A stretch of DNA of 64,000 nt from Hydractinia symbiolongicarpus (lineage: Eukaryota > Cnidaria > Hydrozoa > Anthoathecata > Hydractiniidae), in NCBI RefSeq assembly GCF_029227915.1, contig NC_079879.1, positions 8,618,001 through 8,682,000 of the forward strand. Reading direction: 5' to 3'. The position numbers and the translations under genes were made by a program. Shown here one piece after another: positions 12,965 through 24,263 of the stretch. The notes beneath the pieces were generated by a model, which was not told the origin of the DNA, searched no databases, and saw nothing but the letters and a program-made list of their open reading frames with translations. Every line of letters begins with the position of its first letter. The stretch's first letter is position 1.

Positions 12965-12970
12965 AATAAA
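12965..12970 (+). terminator. Poly(A) signal of the secreted peptide gene
   Basis: AATAAA, 45 nt after the stop codon of the three-exon peptide gene. It gives a compact 3' UTR, which fits a small secretory gene. Confidence 0.6.
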
Positions 12971-13146
12971 GAATTGGAAGAAGAAAGTACGAAAAGAAGT
13001 TGCCATTACAAGAGTCTAAAAATAGCACCAGTAGCTATAGACAATTTAGTTATTATTGACAAAAATAAAAAATTATTTATTTTGGTGTAAATATGTATAT
13101 ATGTAGTTAAATAATCTATCTACTAAATATTACCTATTAATTCCTA

Positions 13147-13400
13147 CTAGTTGTTAACCCCATGGAAAAATCCGCATAATTTTACCCGTCACTATTCGCA
13201 GCTACCGTTTTGGCTCACGGCTAGACATATGTCGCGTAATGGATTTTTGTTTGCAGACACCGCCAACCACTGATGTGGTACTCAGAATGTGTATAGGAAA
13301 CCCTAAAAATTCTCAAATTCTGTATAACATTAAGAAACACCTAACACGTCTCATTTTTCGCGTAATTGCATTTTTGGAAACAATAAAAGTCATTCTTGGA
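13147..13400 (-). mobile_element. Helitron-like element, 3' end
   Basis: Read on the minus strand, the sequence ends GGATTTTTCC (short hairpin), about 13 nt of spacer, then CTAG followed by T. This is the same 3' end as the two Helitron-like copies at 32.2 and 36.3 kb (hairpin plus CTRR, inserted before T). The body differs and the 5' boundary could not be found, so the right limit is approximate. Confidence 0.5.
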
Positions 13401-16400
13401 AGTTAAGGATAATTTGAAGCTCATTGATGAAAATTCTACTTGAACAATAAATTATAAATGGCGGTAACGATTAGTCGATAATTTGATCAAACAATTATAA
13501 TTTGGCAAGTGATAAAATTTTGTACGAGTTAACAACTGCCTGCTCCCGATAATTAGCCGAGCAGTCCAATATATTTGACATCAGGTGCCCTAAAATGTTT
13601 TTAGTAGCATTTAAACGCGTATAATTACAATTCGAGATAGAAAAGCAATTTTAAGGTGTTAAAAATGCTATGAAAACCTTGTTTACTGTTATTTTAATAA
13701 GATTTATTAAGGGAGAAAAAAATGGATTTGACTTAGATTGGGTCTCAGTAATTGTTCTTTTCTGACGAAAAAAAAATTGATAAAGAGAAGTACATTTACA
13801 AGACACGAAAAACAAAAAGGCGGGAATATTTAGTTCTTAACAATGTTCTATATCACATTTTTAGACAGGGTGGAGACTGCATAGTTTTCTGCTACTGTGA
13901 TATTTTATAAGAAATGACATAATTCAAGTAGGTAAAGGATTTTTGTAATGGATTATGTCCAATGTCTGACTTGTTTAATGCATTTTCCTTTCAACTTTTG
14001 CTTTCAATTTTCTTCTTAGCTTTTTCTTAGCACAGTTGAAATTAAACGAACTGAGAATGCAAAACGGTTTAAAATCACCCTAAGGTGTTGTTTTTCAAGC
14101 AGCTTAATTCAACTGACAGACAGACAAATAGATTTAGTGATAGGAGATACTTTAATACTTTAAATAAGTATTGAGAAAAGACATTTTATATCAATGATAG
14201 GATACAAGTCTACACGAATTAACAAAAAGAAAACGTTCATAATAGGATGCAAACGAAATTTCAAGATAAGCATATCCTTAGTATATTCTTATTTTTTTGT
14301 GTAATTGCATCTTAAATATTCTTATAGATTATATTCTTATTAAAAAAGGGAGAAAAAATATTCCGTTCTGTGAGAATCTTTTATTTTACATATACACCTT
14401 AAATTTTTTTTGTGGTTCTTTTAAAACTTAAAACGTGTTGTGAAAATGTTTATCTGCGTTCTTGTTGGTTTTCCATCAAAATAATATGTAATTGGCCAAT
14501 TAGCATTGATGTCATCATGCGGTCGTTGAATGGGACAAGGGAACTAACATTTTAAATATGATTATTACTCAGCTCTCTATGATTTTTTCGCAGCGTAGTG
14601 CCATACATTTTGGTTAACCGCAGGGAAGGTATTAAAAATGCATGCTGGTTAGACCTTTTTGTTGACTTGTCAAACATCGGACTTGTAGAAAAATGATAAC
14701 GCAAATGTGTCATATCCGTCACGACAGAATAAAAAAATTTTTTCTGGTGATTTTTTAACCAGGAAATTCGAAACATAGCTTTCTTGTTATACATTTCTTA
14801 ATATCTTTAAAGACATTGTCAGATTCTTTTCCAGAAAAAAAGGCAACTATGGCAATTTTGGGAAGTTGTTTTAAAAGCTGTGTAAAAAAAAAATGTGTAT
14901 TTAAAAAAAACTTTTAGGAGGGAACCAAATCGTAATTTTAGTTTTGATATTAAAAAAAAAATCATTAAGGAATTAAATTATTCTCGTCTCAGGGCTTTTT
15001 TGAAATAAATTTCGAAAACTGGGGACAGGACAGACAGACAAAACTGGGTCTTTCACAATAACATTTGTGTTGTTTTATACTTAGGTATATGTACATATCA
15101 AATGGCGTATAATAAACACGAAAGGGCGTTAGGGCGGCTAAAGTGATGCAGGTGTGGCGATGTAAACATCAATTTAACACAGCGAGATCGTTTTAACGGT
15201 TTTGCCTTCTTTTTAAACAGGTATGACATGCCAAAACCGTTATGAAGGAGACAAAGAGCACTGGAAACGAGGTTGAATAGTTTTTTCCAAGTTTTTATCT
15301 TTTCTAATCAATAAAACCATATATTAGTTTTATTGATACCAGGCCGAGCAGTTAGGGTAGGGCGGGGTCAGATTGGGGCGCAAGTGTGAGATCATGCACG
15401 TGTTGCATCGAAAACAGAAGATTCATTGGTCAGTAGATATTAACGGCCAGTACTAATGGCCACTGTTAATCTCATTTAATGGTGACGTCGTTTAGTAACA
15501 GTATGCCGTGAAAGGATTTTCCGATATTTTTATAGAAAGATGGAAAGTATTTTCGTCTCCAGAGTCCTTTGAGATTAAAACCTCGAAAATAGAAAGTCGA
15601 GTATATCTCAAAGAGCTCTGGGGTCGAGAATAGATAAAAAGGTCTACAAGAAAAATTAATTTTGTATACTGTTGTTTGATATAACTCAGGAAATTCTTAC
15701 ACACAGCTTTACAATTTTCTGAATTTTAAAAATGTGTTTTGATGTTTTCCTGTGAAAATTCTTTTTCACCGGAGCCGACTTTAGAACCGATAAAAATGTT
15801 ATTGTTTGAAATGAATTACACGAATTGTGGTAAGGTCATAACCTATCCAAATTAAAACGTCACATTTGACCAAGTGACAGAATTATTTACACCCAACAAA
15901 CATATGTACTCATAGAAACACAAAAACTTATAATAACACAACATTTCGACCAATTAGAAATATTATGACGTCAGAGAAAACGTCAGCTTTTGTTGACGGA
16001 CGTCGAATAGTGTTGGCATAACATATCGTAGGCGTATTCGTCGATATTTTTATCAGAGGTGAAAGGTCTACTTAGAAATAGATATTGTATTTTGCTTATC
16101 AAAAATACATACAAACGCCTACGAAAAGCGTTTCTCCCAACTAACCATAATCCGACCAAGTTACGTATAAGTTGTTTTGATTGATAACAGGCCTCAGATA
16201 TCACCAAGAGTTCGAGACTCACGTTTAAAATATACCACTTCTCACAGTAACGACTTTTTTTACGTCAAACTTTTGAAGAAGAAGCCTCAATTTATCAAAA
16301 TATATAGGTATGCACATTTTAAAACGACTAAGAGCAATGACATGTTTTCCCCAAAAACATAATGGCTGACCTAAGGAATACAATGACCTGTCATTGGTTT

Positions 16401-19168
16401 AAAACATCACGTGACATTTCCCGAGCGGAAGAAAAAAAATAAGTTGGCTTTTTTGGTTTTTGCTTTTCTGTATGAGGCAGGAAGTTCTTTTTGAATTCAC
16501 ATGTTTTTAATAAAAGTCAATAAAAGCATTTAAATTTAGCTATATTCGTAAGCACAATTTGCCTTTTCATGAAATCAAAATTTATAGCTAACTTAAGCAA
16601 GAAAATTAGAGTTATAAATCCATTTTTAACGACTTTTTCTCACTTACTCCTACCATACGTCATTTCAAATATTGCTATGTCTCTTCCCCTCTCGTGCACA
16701 TGAATACAATAAATCATTTCCTGTTCACTTTTGCTCTTTTAACGCTATTAAGCCAGTTGTTTTCATCAAAAAGCTTGCTCAGATATGCCTGCTATGTCAT
16801 TTTGTTGTTTTGGCGGTAATTAAGTATCTTTAATGGAAATTTGGCAGCGCTCATAGATGTCTGTTTGTAACCTTTGAACAAACGACAAACAATTTGAAGT
16901 ATGTTTAACGATGATTTGTTGCTTTTTAGACGTAATAATTATTTGAGCAAAGGATTTTTCCCTTTTTTACAGAGAAAACATTCTGACGTAAATTATGTGC
17001 TTTTAAACCTCTGTTTCATATCTCTAAAATGCTTACAGCAAGAGATGTGTCAATCCACCGATATATTTCTATATTAATAATAACCGTATTCTGTCTGTCT
17101 GTCTACTCGCAAGAAAAACGTTGTGTTACGTCCGTGGATTTTTTCCATGGGCTATCGACTATTTTTTTCAATTTTTTTTTTTTAATTTTTTTGCGAGCAG
17201 TTGAAAGTACTTATATCAGTCTGTGAAAAGACATTGTGTTTCTTATAAAAACTGTGTATACTTTCAATATACGACCATATTAACCCATCTAATTTTATAT
17301 AAAAAAGATGTAACATGTTGTGGAGACCTCGTAACAGCACTAGGTCGAGAGCGCCTACATTAATATTTTTGATCCTTCAAGCATAAACGCATAATAAGGA
17401 GTTGGGACTTTTTATTCTTTTGTCTACATTTGGAGGAAACAAGGTCCACAGCCATGAAAGAATGTTAAAGTTTCACTCTTTTGGTATTCTTCTTTATCTT
17501 GAAAGAAATTATAATGTCAGAAATAGAAGAAAAAAAATCCTCTGTCATGATTTTTTGGTGTAGTAAGCAAAAACATTAAAACAGTCGTACGAGAGTGTTT
17601 GAAACAGATTATGAAAAGTTTAATAAATTCACAATAATCGAATTTTAACGACCTAAAAAATTTGAATATCGATTGTATGTGTCATATTAAAAAGATTTAC
17701 TCGAGGATTATTTTGCTTTTCATAAAACTAAATACAGTTTCCTCCTCCCCTTTTGGCGAGGTTTGTTTACAACCTATCCTCCCAAAATACAATGTGTACC
17801 TATCAATATAAAAAAGGCTATAAAACGAAAGACTGTCCTTTGTCACCCAACGTTGTTCTCAGTAGCGACGTCTGGGCATTAGAAAAGCGCCCGTAGGGAA
17901 AAATATTTCATAATGGTAGCCAGCCAGACAAGAAAGACAAAATACTGCCTAATTTAAAATTGTATAAAAAATAGCTTTTTCATAATTCAACAAAATATAA
18001 TTCAACATAATTTGGGTAGACCGTGAACTTTGTCCCTAAAATTGTTAAATTTTTTTATATATATATTAAAACGAAATAAGTCCGGGGAACGAAGTTGAGC
18101 TTAGGATTTATACACAAGATTGAATGAAACTATATGGATTTCAAACATATACAGATGTCTACAATGTGTCGTAAAAACTTAACTATGTACTGATAACATT
18201 ACTCTTGATAAGTATGACATTTGAAATTATTAAACTTTTGTTAAACATGAATATAATATCACATCTATATATTATTATATGTTTATAATTAACAAAATTA
18301 AAAATTATCTCTTGAGCATCTGACGGGAAATATTTCTGCTTAAAAATATATTGTTATATGTATTCATATAAAAATTAATTGCTATGGAGTCAGCAACTAT
18401 ATACCTTGTAGGGATCCTTTTCGACCCTAAATGTTGAAATTTCAAGGAAATCACGAAAAAGGGAACGACAAAAATTCTAGCAATCTTCAACTATTTTTTT
18501 AGATCTAATGAATCAAAAAAATCTTATAGACAGACGTAACAAGAGATTAGATATCAATATGACTGACATTGAGCAATTTCGTTCCCAGAGCTTCTTTTTC
18601 ACTTTCTGGATATGCGTGCTTATGGGTTAATGTAAGCTTTTTTACTTCGCTTGTGGATCTTTTTTCACACTTAGGTTAGCGTTTGTTAAAAAATTAACCC
18701 ACCAATATTAATTCAAGTTAACCCACACCAATTCGTCACCTCTACTTAAAATTTAGTCCTCAATGTCACAAGCTCGTCCCCAAACCTTCTTTTTCGCTTA
18801 TTGATAAGTGCCATTAAGGACTAACTTTTAAGTAGGTGACGAATTAGAATGGGTTAAAAAATGAATAAAAGAAGATCAACGAGTCATGGATAGGGAATCT
18901 ACGCCTAAAAATCATGCCACAAAAAAAAAAATTCGCACTCAAAACCTCCGGACACAACTTTTATATATTTGTTAACTTTCTTCCTAACCAAATTTCCTTC
19001 CATGAAACAAAAATTAACCTCAAAAAATTTAACCTACGTTAACTCATGGCATAATGCCACCATGCTTTAGATAGAGCGACAAGATTTTAGCCAGTAAGAT
19101 ATTTCATTCACAAAATTTATATCCTTCGCACATACTTATATTTATCGTTATTATTTGGAGGGAAAGTT
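13401..19168. other. Long gene-free stretch
   Basis: No supported genes. A perfect 11-bp-arm hairpin lies at 15307-15337 (ATCAATAAAAC / GTTTTATTGAT). An open frame at 17029-17226 starts with a hydrophobic signal-like segment but has no usable downstream exon. Degenerate 'CTCGTCCC' fragments occur at about 18580, 18775 and 15262. Confidence 0.5.
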
Positions 19169-19349
19169 TCAACGTATTTCAAATGTAGTACAATCAACTG
19201 GTGATTTATTGCACTGCTTTATGTTGAACGTTGAATCTGATTCAAAATCCATGGCTTTTTCAACTTTTTCATAATTATTATTACCATTATTACAAATTTT
19301 TACACAGGATGGAACATTCAGTGTTACTGCACTGTTATTAACATCCGTC
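19169..19349 (-). CDS. Candidate 3'-terminal exon, unknown protein
   Basis: On the minus strand a long pyrimidine tract ending AACAG (19350-19351) precedes an open frame that starts at 19349 in split-codon phase. It runs about 60 codons to a stop. The stretch is rich in Asn, Ser and Asp and has four cysteines. The acceptor is convincing, but I could not find an upstream exon with a matching donor phase, and no domain is recognisable. It may be chance. Confidence 0.25.
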
Positions 19350-21694
19350 CTGTTAAAAAAAAGAAAAAAACAACCACAAGTTAGCAATTAAACAAAAAAC
19401 ACAATTTAAAATAAATAGTTACTACCTTCCTGAAGTCAAGTGTTCGTTCAACTTGACGAAGTTCAATGGGGAGTTAGTTGTAGATTTTTATACCCATTGA
19501 ATGGAAACCAGAATTGGCAAGCTAAAGGCTCACTCTAGGAACTTGTAACATAAGTCCAATTATTGCGGGTGTTTTGCTAGTGTTTTCTAACTTCAAAAAA
19601 GTTTTAGAAATTTTTACAAAGTTTGCTATTTACGCATTTCTTCACTAGAATCAACGTATGCTTTTTGATATTATTTAGCACAGGCGGTTGGGTTGATTTA
19701 GTAATAATGATTTCTATGACCACTGAATGGTCCGTCATCAAACAGAGGACAACTACAGAATTAACTGACATAATGCTTGAGTTTAAATAAAAATGTAATT
19801 GAATAGGTAAAATAATTTAAACTTCATTATTGTTTCTAGGCTAAACCAAATTCCAATATTAAGACTTCTTTGATTCTCATAGCTTATGACCACCTTGTCG
19901 AATTTTGCCTCGCTTAGCCCTCATCAAAAAAGGGCGTATAAAAAGATAATGAAATAGACGAAAAATGAGATTGTCTGATTATTAAGACAATGACACTGCA
20001 GACATGCTTCACACTAACTCCACCCTTTTAAAAGCGTCACGTTGCAATTTCATTACATGCTGTCCATAGGAAGGAAATTACACAAGCCCTTTAATTAGCC
20101 GCGTCTTTCTTAATTACTGTTTGGAAATAAAGACGAACAGTACAAGAATTCTTGCGCTTCCTAAAGCGGTATTAACAACTGGCATGAAAGTATTGAAAAA
20201 AAATTGTCATATATTTTAAAAGGTTTTACGAAACATCGTAGAAATTATGAAGGTTTGTTGGATGTGGATAAAATTTGCCACTCGCAAGCAAGTTCGTCCC
20301 AGACTTCTTTTCATGTTTTCTTAGAAATATCCAGTGACTAAGTTAGCTAAAGTAGTTAAAATCGATTTTTTTTATCTTCGTAACTTCTTATTTATGAAAG
20401 AAAAATAGCAGAGGTCAACTTTTAGACGAAAGGTTACTTAAATATGGAGTGCATTAAGGAAGCTGTTATATTTTTAGTTTGTATTTAAAGAAACTTTAGT
20501 GAATATGATTTCCTCATCGAAACAGTCGTATTACATAACACGTTGATAAAAATATCTTCTTAACACAGACACTACTCTAAGAACTTAACAACGCGACAAC
20601 TATTTTCTACGATGTTTCACGTTGTGCATATATACTGCACTTCTATGGAAGGTCTAAGAACATGAAGAAACACCAATGAATTTGTAGCTTCCCAAGAAAA
20701 TATTACTCTGGAAGATATTACCACGAAAATTAGCATTTTAAGGACAAAAACCTTACAGAAAGGAAAAGAATGTGTAACTTCTGGAACAACAAAATACAAT
20801 TGTAGATTATACATATTTGATACAATTTTGCTCCAAGAACTCGACTGAAAGTCTAATTATACGTAATTATTTCACTGGACCCAAGTTTAGTTAAAAACTC
20901 CATTAACACCGGGAGTATGAGAAGGATTGCCAATCTTAACTTTAAGAAGAAGGAAAAATTGAGATTTAAGGACATTTTCATATAGTCCCCCCAAAAATGA
21001 GAATATTTGAGGAGGCAATGTAACCAGTAATGAGAAAATTTTTGCTGCTTTATGCAGCATTTCTACATATTTTTTTCGGGTATTTTTGTAAAACTAAAAT
21101 TCAGGAGATTTGAAAAAATTTAGAACCTTGAGTTAAGCCCAGACGGGTTGCAGACCCTGACTAGATGGTGAACGTAGCTAGTCTTGGAAATGCTTCAAAT
21201 TTAATTAAAAAAAAAATTAACTTCTCGCCAGATTTATTATTAAAAAACGTGTATAAAATATACGAAAAGAAATGTAACGCTGTAGAAATATTTAATCAAA
21301 TATTTTATTACAAATTTCTGTTTTAAAAAGAGACACAGGAAAATCCGGTCATCACATTTCTTCAACGTGGACATATATCGTGTGGCTTAATGAGCTTCCG
21401 AAAATATGCGCCTCGTTTTCCCAGATATTAGGGACTTCAACGACGTTTTGGATAGCTTTTATGAATACTAGTCATGTGGATAACGCGCCAAAAATTGATT
21501 ACGACAAATTAAACGAAAGCGAGAACGTCAAAAAATATCAAAACAAATATGGCTGCTGTCAAAAATTGCCAAAGAATGTGAAAATATCAAGTCGTTAAAC
21601 CTAAAAGGATAGCAATAGATATATTTCTATTTTCCTATGTTAAACACATAGAATTTAGAAAAAGCTTTTGTTCGTAATAACATAAAACACGTTC
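19350..21694. other. Gene-free AT-rich stretch
   Basis: No supported gene. A minus-strand frame around 20617-20814 contains a hydrophobic start but no donor in the phase needed by the exon candidate at 19169-19349. Confidence 0.4.
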
Positions 21695-21744
21695 CGTTAC
21701 AAAGTAACATCTCCAGATATACCTGAAGATGTTACTATGTAACG
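21695..21744. repeat. Inverted repeat, 18-bp arms with one mismatch
   Basis: Arms at 21695-21712 (CGTTACAAAGTAACATCT) and 21727-21744 pair with a single mismatch around a 14-nt loop. Short weaker complementarity (AAAGCTTTTG / AAAAGCTTT) flanks both sides, suggesting the core of a small palindromic element. Confidence 0.75.
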
Positions 21745-21801
21745 AAAAGCTTTGTTAACATTTTTATTGTATACGTGTTTTGTTATTATTTGCTTTGGCT
21801 G

Positions 21802-21990
21802 TTAAGAAATGAATTTTTGTTCGCTTTTTCTACGTGATTCACAACTGAAAACGGTTCTTTTCAAGTCGACTCGGTAACTTTGTTTTTGAGGGATTGACCC
21901 TGATCTATATATTCTCCGTTTCCGATGGTCCGTCCTGTTTCGAAGTTCTCTAATATTACGTTGCGGAACATCATGGAACCGAACCTTTAA
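21802..21990 (-). CDS. Candidate 3'-terminal exon, basic unknown protein
   Basis: A minus-strand open frame begins behind the acceptor TTGTTGTAAG and runs about 62 codons to a stop. It is unusually GC-rich for the neighbourhood and very basic (many Arg, Lys, Gln). A TTTATT on the plus strand near 21763 would serve as a minus-strand poly(A) signal. There is no recognised domain and no upstream exon identified. Confidence 0.28.
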   Translation of the reverse strand, partial: LKVRFHDVPQRNIRELRNRTDHRKRRIYRSGSIPQKQSYRVDLKRTVFSCESRRKSEQKFIS

Positions 21991-23205
21991 CTTACAACAA
22001 TAGAAAAATTTTGATTTAAAGGGGAAGGGGTGAAAGAGAGAATGGATCATGCAACACCAATCTTAGTAGAAATAAAAACGACTTTATTTCTGAAATTGTG
22101 TTTATAGAATAACAAAATATCTCAAGTATACATTATGCACAAAACGGGGAGGTGTTGCAACCTCATCCCAGGCCTTTTTCAGCAACGATTGTCAGAAAAA
22201 AAAGTTCTAAAGAGGACGTTGGGGTTGCTCAACCTCGTGTTTCCCACTCATTTTTAAGTAAATTTAGTAGGATTATAAGGATTTTCGCTGTTTTTTATGA
22301 ATTTTTGTTTTTCGGTAAAAAGCACATAAAAAAATTTGTGGATTATAGGAGAATTTATATTAGTGAAAGTAAAAACTTAGAATCACAAAAAGCAAAAAAA
22401 ATATCAAAAGAATTGCACAAGGAAAACAAATTAGATTGATCAACAAAGTTCACTTTCGCATTTACCGATGCAGAATATAATTACTTTGAACTTATAATCC
22501 ACATAAAAAAATCGATAATAAAAATATTTTTAAAAAAGAGTTTGACAAAATAATGTTCCTTAAAAACGTAGAAGATTTTGGAAATGTTCAGAAAAATCAG
22601 GAAATTTTTCATTATTTAGGATTTTATGTTTTACGGGTTTTTTTATGAGTTTGTAGTTTGTTTACAATTTTTTGCTAAGACAGTAAAATTTTTGTTGAAA
22701 TTATTTTTCTCGGTTATACTACGAACTTTTAGAAAACCTCCTATGTTGCGTAAAAAACATTTTTATGGACTATAAGACTTTCTTTCTATTCTTAACTATG
22801 GGTTGCTTTTGTTACAGATGTCGATGAACACTGACATGTAAGAAACGAAAAAGAAATGGTGACGAAGTTGCAAATAGAAACATTTACAACAGTAACACAA
22901 AATATATCAGCCTAAAAGCAAATGTAGTTGCAGGCGATTGTAAAAATCATTACATTATTACACAAAGAGAACAAAATTTTTATAAAAGATAAGTTTATAG
23001 TTCGATTTCTTGATGCAACTTAAAATCGTAAATATACTGCAGTGTGTTTGTCACGCCCAGGTGATTCGTTGCGGCAAAAACTTTACAAACATGTGGAAGC
23101 TTGAGATACATCTCTGTACGTATTATAGACTATGAACTGAACGCTCTAATCAACAACATCAACATATAAAGTGCATGTAAATAAAATCTGGCAAAGTGAG
23201 GCCAG
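21991..23205. other. Gene-free stretch
   Basis: Contains a degenerate 'CAACCTCATCCCAGGCC' repeat fragment at about 22158. At 22819-22838 a 20-nt segment is flanked by TTGTTACAG and GTAAGA; it resembles a micro-exon on the plus strand but cannot be attached to any gene. Confidence 0.4.
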
Positions 23206-23209
23206 GTAA

Positions 23210-23431
23210 TCAAGACAATGTTTCTCCTTTAGTCACCCGTGCTTCAATATATTCGATTTTTTGTTCCAGTGATGTGATTTTGGTGTCTAAGCCAGCAAGC
23301 TTGGATTTACAAGCAATATCAAAGTTGTTTAAGAATGTTGTCAACTTTTTAATGGCGGCAGTCATTAACTCGATGTATTCTCGATTTTCCCAATCCTCTT
23401 GAATTTGCTTTTGAATGGTTGACCCCGACAT
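23210..23431 (-). CDS. BRK1: BRK1 (BRICK1/HSPC300), SCAR/WAVE complex subunit
   Basis: This 73-residue protein aligns end to end with animal BRK1, which is about 75 residues. The family signatures are visible: [11 protein letters not shown] at residues 10-20, a central helical heptad region, and the conserved C-terminus [11 protein letters not shown]. BRK1 is the small helical subunit of the WAVE regulatory complex; it trimerises with WAVE and Abi and is needed to activate Arp2/3-driven actin branching at the cell edge. The whole coding region is one exon. A TTTTTTAG acceptor at about 23476 leaves a 44-nt leader before the ATG. The next minus-strand gene upstream starts 2.3 kb away, so this is a separate transcription unit. 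Confidence 0.93.
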   Translation of the reverse strand: MSGSTIQKQIQEDWENREYIELMTAAIKKLTTFLNNFDIACKSKLAGLDTKITSLEQKIEYIEARVTKGETLS

Positions 23432-23889
23432 AATAACAAGATCACACTTACTATGTATAATATTGTTTTTACAGCCTAAAAAATGAAAAAGATCGTTTTA
23501 TATCGTTTTTGCTACTGATCATTCTGCAAAGTATTAAAAGTTGCACATTAGACAAATGTCAGGCTATTACAAAACCTGAATAGTGGAGGGTAAAAAAACA
23601 TATCGGGAATTAAGATACTTTAAAAGAATAAAGAGCTAAGAATCTCCTCCCATGGATTTCTTTTTTTGCCTGGAGAAAATTTCACTAAATGCGTTTTTAA
23701 TACTTATTATCAATCCGTAAAAATTCCGCCCGCCTTGAAAATTATATGAATAGAAAACTTCGCGCAAGCAAAATAATATTAATAAATCCTAATTCAAAAG
23801 TCAACATTTAAATTAGCAAAAATAAATATACATAAAATATGGAACTCTCAAAAATATATCACTCTTCAATGTTTACATATTATATAACA

Positions 23890-23895
23890 TTTATT
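23890..23895 (-). terminator. Likely poly(A) signal of the C10orf67-like gene
   Basis: TTTATT on the plus strand reads AATAAA on the minus strand, about 370 nt after the stop codon. A second candidate (TTTTTATTAA) lies about 15 nt upstream in transcription. The region is AT-rich, so chance is possible. Confidence 0.3.
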
Positions 23896-24263
23896 TAAAA
23901 ATATTTTTATTAACCATCCATAAAATACGTACGCGCTGAATTGTTCATTTTCCGACGCTTACGCCGGGAAGATCCTGAAACAAACATCACAATACACTCA
24001 TGAAATATTGTTTTTACTTTTATAACAGAAAAAATTAAAGTCCAAAACGCACTTTAGAAAAAAAAGGGATTAGGCGCTTTGTCTGAATAGGTGTCTACCC
24101 AAAATAGGACCCTAAATTATCTTTTACAGACCCTTTCAAAAAAACTCCATCACTAAACTATACTTTTCTCTAAAATTTTTTTGCAACTAAATAAAATAGG
24201 GAAAAGGAAATGTAAATCTCCTCCCCCCATCGAACTTCATATCCTTAATGAACTTCCAAATCT

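Noticed and set aside
17029-17226. Frame with a hydrophobic, signal-peptide-like start followed by Gln-Glu-Lys-Arg-Cys
   Set aside because: No good donor in phase, no downstream exon, and the rest of the frame is a poly-Phe stretch from a T run.
20617-20814. Minus-strand frame with a signal-like N-terminus as exon 1 for the candidate at 19169-19349
   Set aside because: None of its possible donors ends in the phase the acceptor exon needs.
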